Assembly: GCF_036227405.1 (NCBI RefSeq)
Contig: NZ_CP109473.1
Span: forward strand, 7,440,001 to 7,504,000
Source: Streptomyces sp. NBC_01460
Lineage (GTDB): Bacteria > Actinomycetota > Actinomycetes > Streptomycetales > Streptomycetaceae
Direction: 5' to 3'
DNA length: 64,000 nt
Both the position numbers and the translations under genes were made by a program. The notes under the pieces are model-generated. The model saw only the letters and a list, made by a program, of their open reading frames with translations, searched no databases and was not told the DNA's origin. Positions 63,347-64,000 of the stretch are shown piece after piece (position 1 is the stretch's first letter; each line of letters starts with the position of its first letter).

Positions 63347-63728
63347 CGGGCGCTCCTTCCCTTGAGGTATGCCGTATCCGCCGTCGCCCGTACGTGGGGC
63401 GTGCGGCTTCGTCGCTCTCCTGCCCACGGGGGAGCGGGTCAGTACTGCGGTTTTCCCGGATGGCCGCCCGCCCTGCCTGGTACGCGAGCCGACGGCCGGA
63501 CAGAACAGAAGGCCTGGTCAGAGCCCTCGTGGCCGCATCCCGTCGACCCCGGCAGCTTATGACCTATACCCGGCCGCTGCGACCTGTGGGGACACGGCCC
63601 CGCACCCGCGGGGGAGGACGCAGGAGCGGTGGCAGGTCTGGAGGGCCGAGGAGGGGGCAGACGGCGAATCGCCGGGTGACAGCCCGGTCCCACGCGTAGC
63701 CCGAGGGGCACCGAACGACGGGAACACC
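63347..63728. other. Intergenic region of 382 bp, no supported gene
   Basis: It separates two divergent starts. TTATGACCTATACC at 63557-63570 is locally AT-rich and reads TATAGG on the - strand, a possible -10 for the DUF5709 gene. No RNA gene or terminator is evident. Confidence 0.45.
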
Positions 63729-64000
63729 ATGCCGACCGACCTGCCGGAAAGACGTACAGCCCTCACCGGGCACGTCTCCGCCCTGCCGCCGAGCCCCGGC
63801 GAGCAGGTACCGTCGCTGCCGCTCCCGAGAGGCGGGACGCGCCCGGCCGGAGCCCCCGCGGCCGGGGCCGGAACCCCGCAGACCCCCGACGCGGCGAGCG
63901 GGACCCCGGAGACCGCCGGGGGCATGGGCCGTGCGGCGGGAGTCATCGCCGCGACGGCGGTCTGCCAGGCCGCCCTGATGGTGGGGCTCGGTCTCCTCCT
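63729..64000 (+). CDS. N-terminus of a membrane protein, cut by the window edge
   Basis: The frame from the ATG at 63729 is open to the last base (about 90 residues visible). The first 65 residues are Pro/Gly/Ala/Thr-rich and hydrophilic; a hydrophobic segment (AAGVIAATAVCQAALMVGLGLLL) starts near residue 68 and runs off the window. This suggests an integral membrane protein with a cytoplasmic disordered N-terminus. The start site is uncertain, with only CGGGAA upstream. Family cannot be named. Confidence 0.5.
   Translation, partial: MPTDLPERRTALTGHVSALPPSPGEQVPSLPLPRGGTRPAGAPAAGAGTPQTPDAASGTPETAGGMGRAAGVIAATAVCQAALMVGLGLL

Overview
The window is very GC-rich actinobacterial DNA. Codon usage, GTG starts, overlapping stop/start pairs and gene families all point to a Streptomyces or close relative. 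Family names come from recognised motifs and remembered relatives; no alignment or database search was run.

Region 1 (about 0.5-33.5 kb, + strand) is a type VII secretion (ESX/WXG100) substrate locus. Small helical WXG100-type proteins (534-869, 960-1268, 6100-6471), a helical protein (1404-1868), an AAWKG-like coiled-coil and repeat protein (1999-5430) and a YbaB-like protein (5645-6097) precede one uninterrupted 8,799-codon gene (6553-32952). The giant protein has a CpnT-like/WXG100-like N-terminus and a Pro/Ser/Thr-rich linker. It then carries a caspase-like His/Cys domain, an OTU-type cysteine protease domain followed by two degenerate OTU copies, a long beta-rich region, and a duplicated module of about 900 residues flanking an HExxH metalloprotease-like domain. 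A second caspase-like domain follows, and the C-terminus is a pierisin/scabin-type ADP-ribosyltransferase. An SseB-like 'T7SS-associated' protein overlaps its stop codon. No Ecc secretion machinery lies inside the window.

Region 2 (about 33.5-62.6 kb) is an apparently complete clavulanic acid cluster. It holds a class B-like penicillin-binding protein, then cas2-pah2-bls2-ceaS2 on the - strand with oat2 divergent. Further on are oppA1, claR, cad, cyp-fd-orf12-orf13 (+), and orf14-oppA2-orf16-gcaS (-, chained by 4-base overlaps). Early genes build the clavam ring from glyceraldehyde-3-phosphate and arginine up to clavaminic acid. GcaS, the OppA-like proteins, Orf12/14/16, the P450/ferredoxin pair and CAD belong to the late conversion to clavulanic acid. 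About 7 kb that I do not associate with the classical S. clavuligerus order sits between oat2 and oppA1: a Tat-exported metallo-beta-lactamase-fold hydrolase, a SARP activator with a low-GC, palindrome-rich upstream region, a small membrane protein, and a 1,356-residue secreted protein with lytic-transglycosylase-like and SGNH-hydrolase domains.

Region 3 (62.6-64 kb) holds a DUF5709 protein (- strand) and the start of a membrane protein cut by the window edge.

Strong hairpins between convergent genes and after several operons mark likely transcription ends. The long reverse-strand open frames opposite the giant gene are treated as GC-rich shadows.
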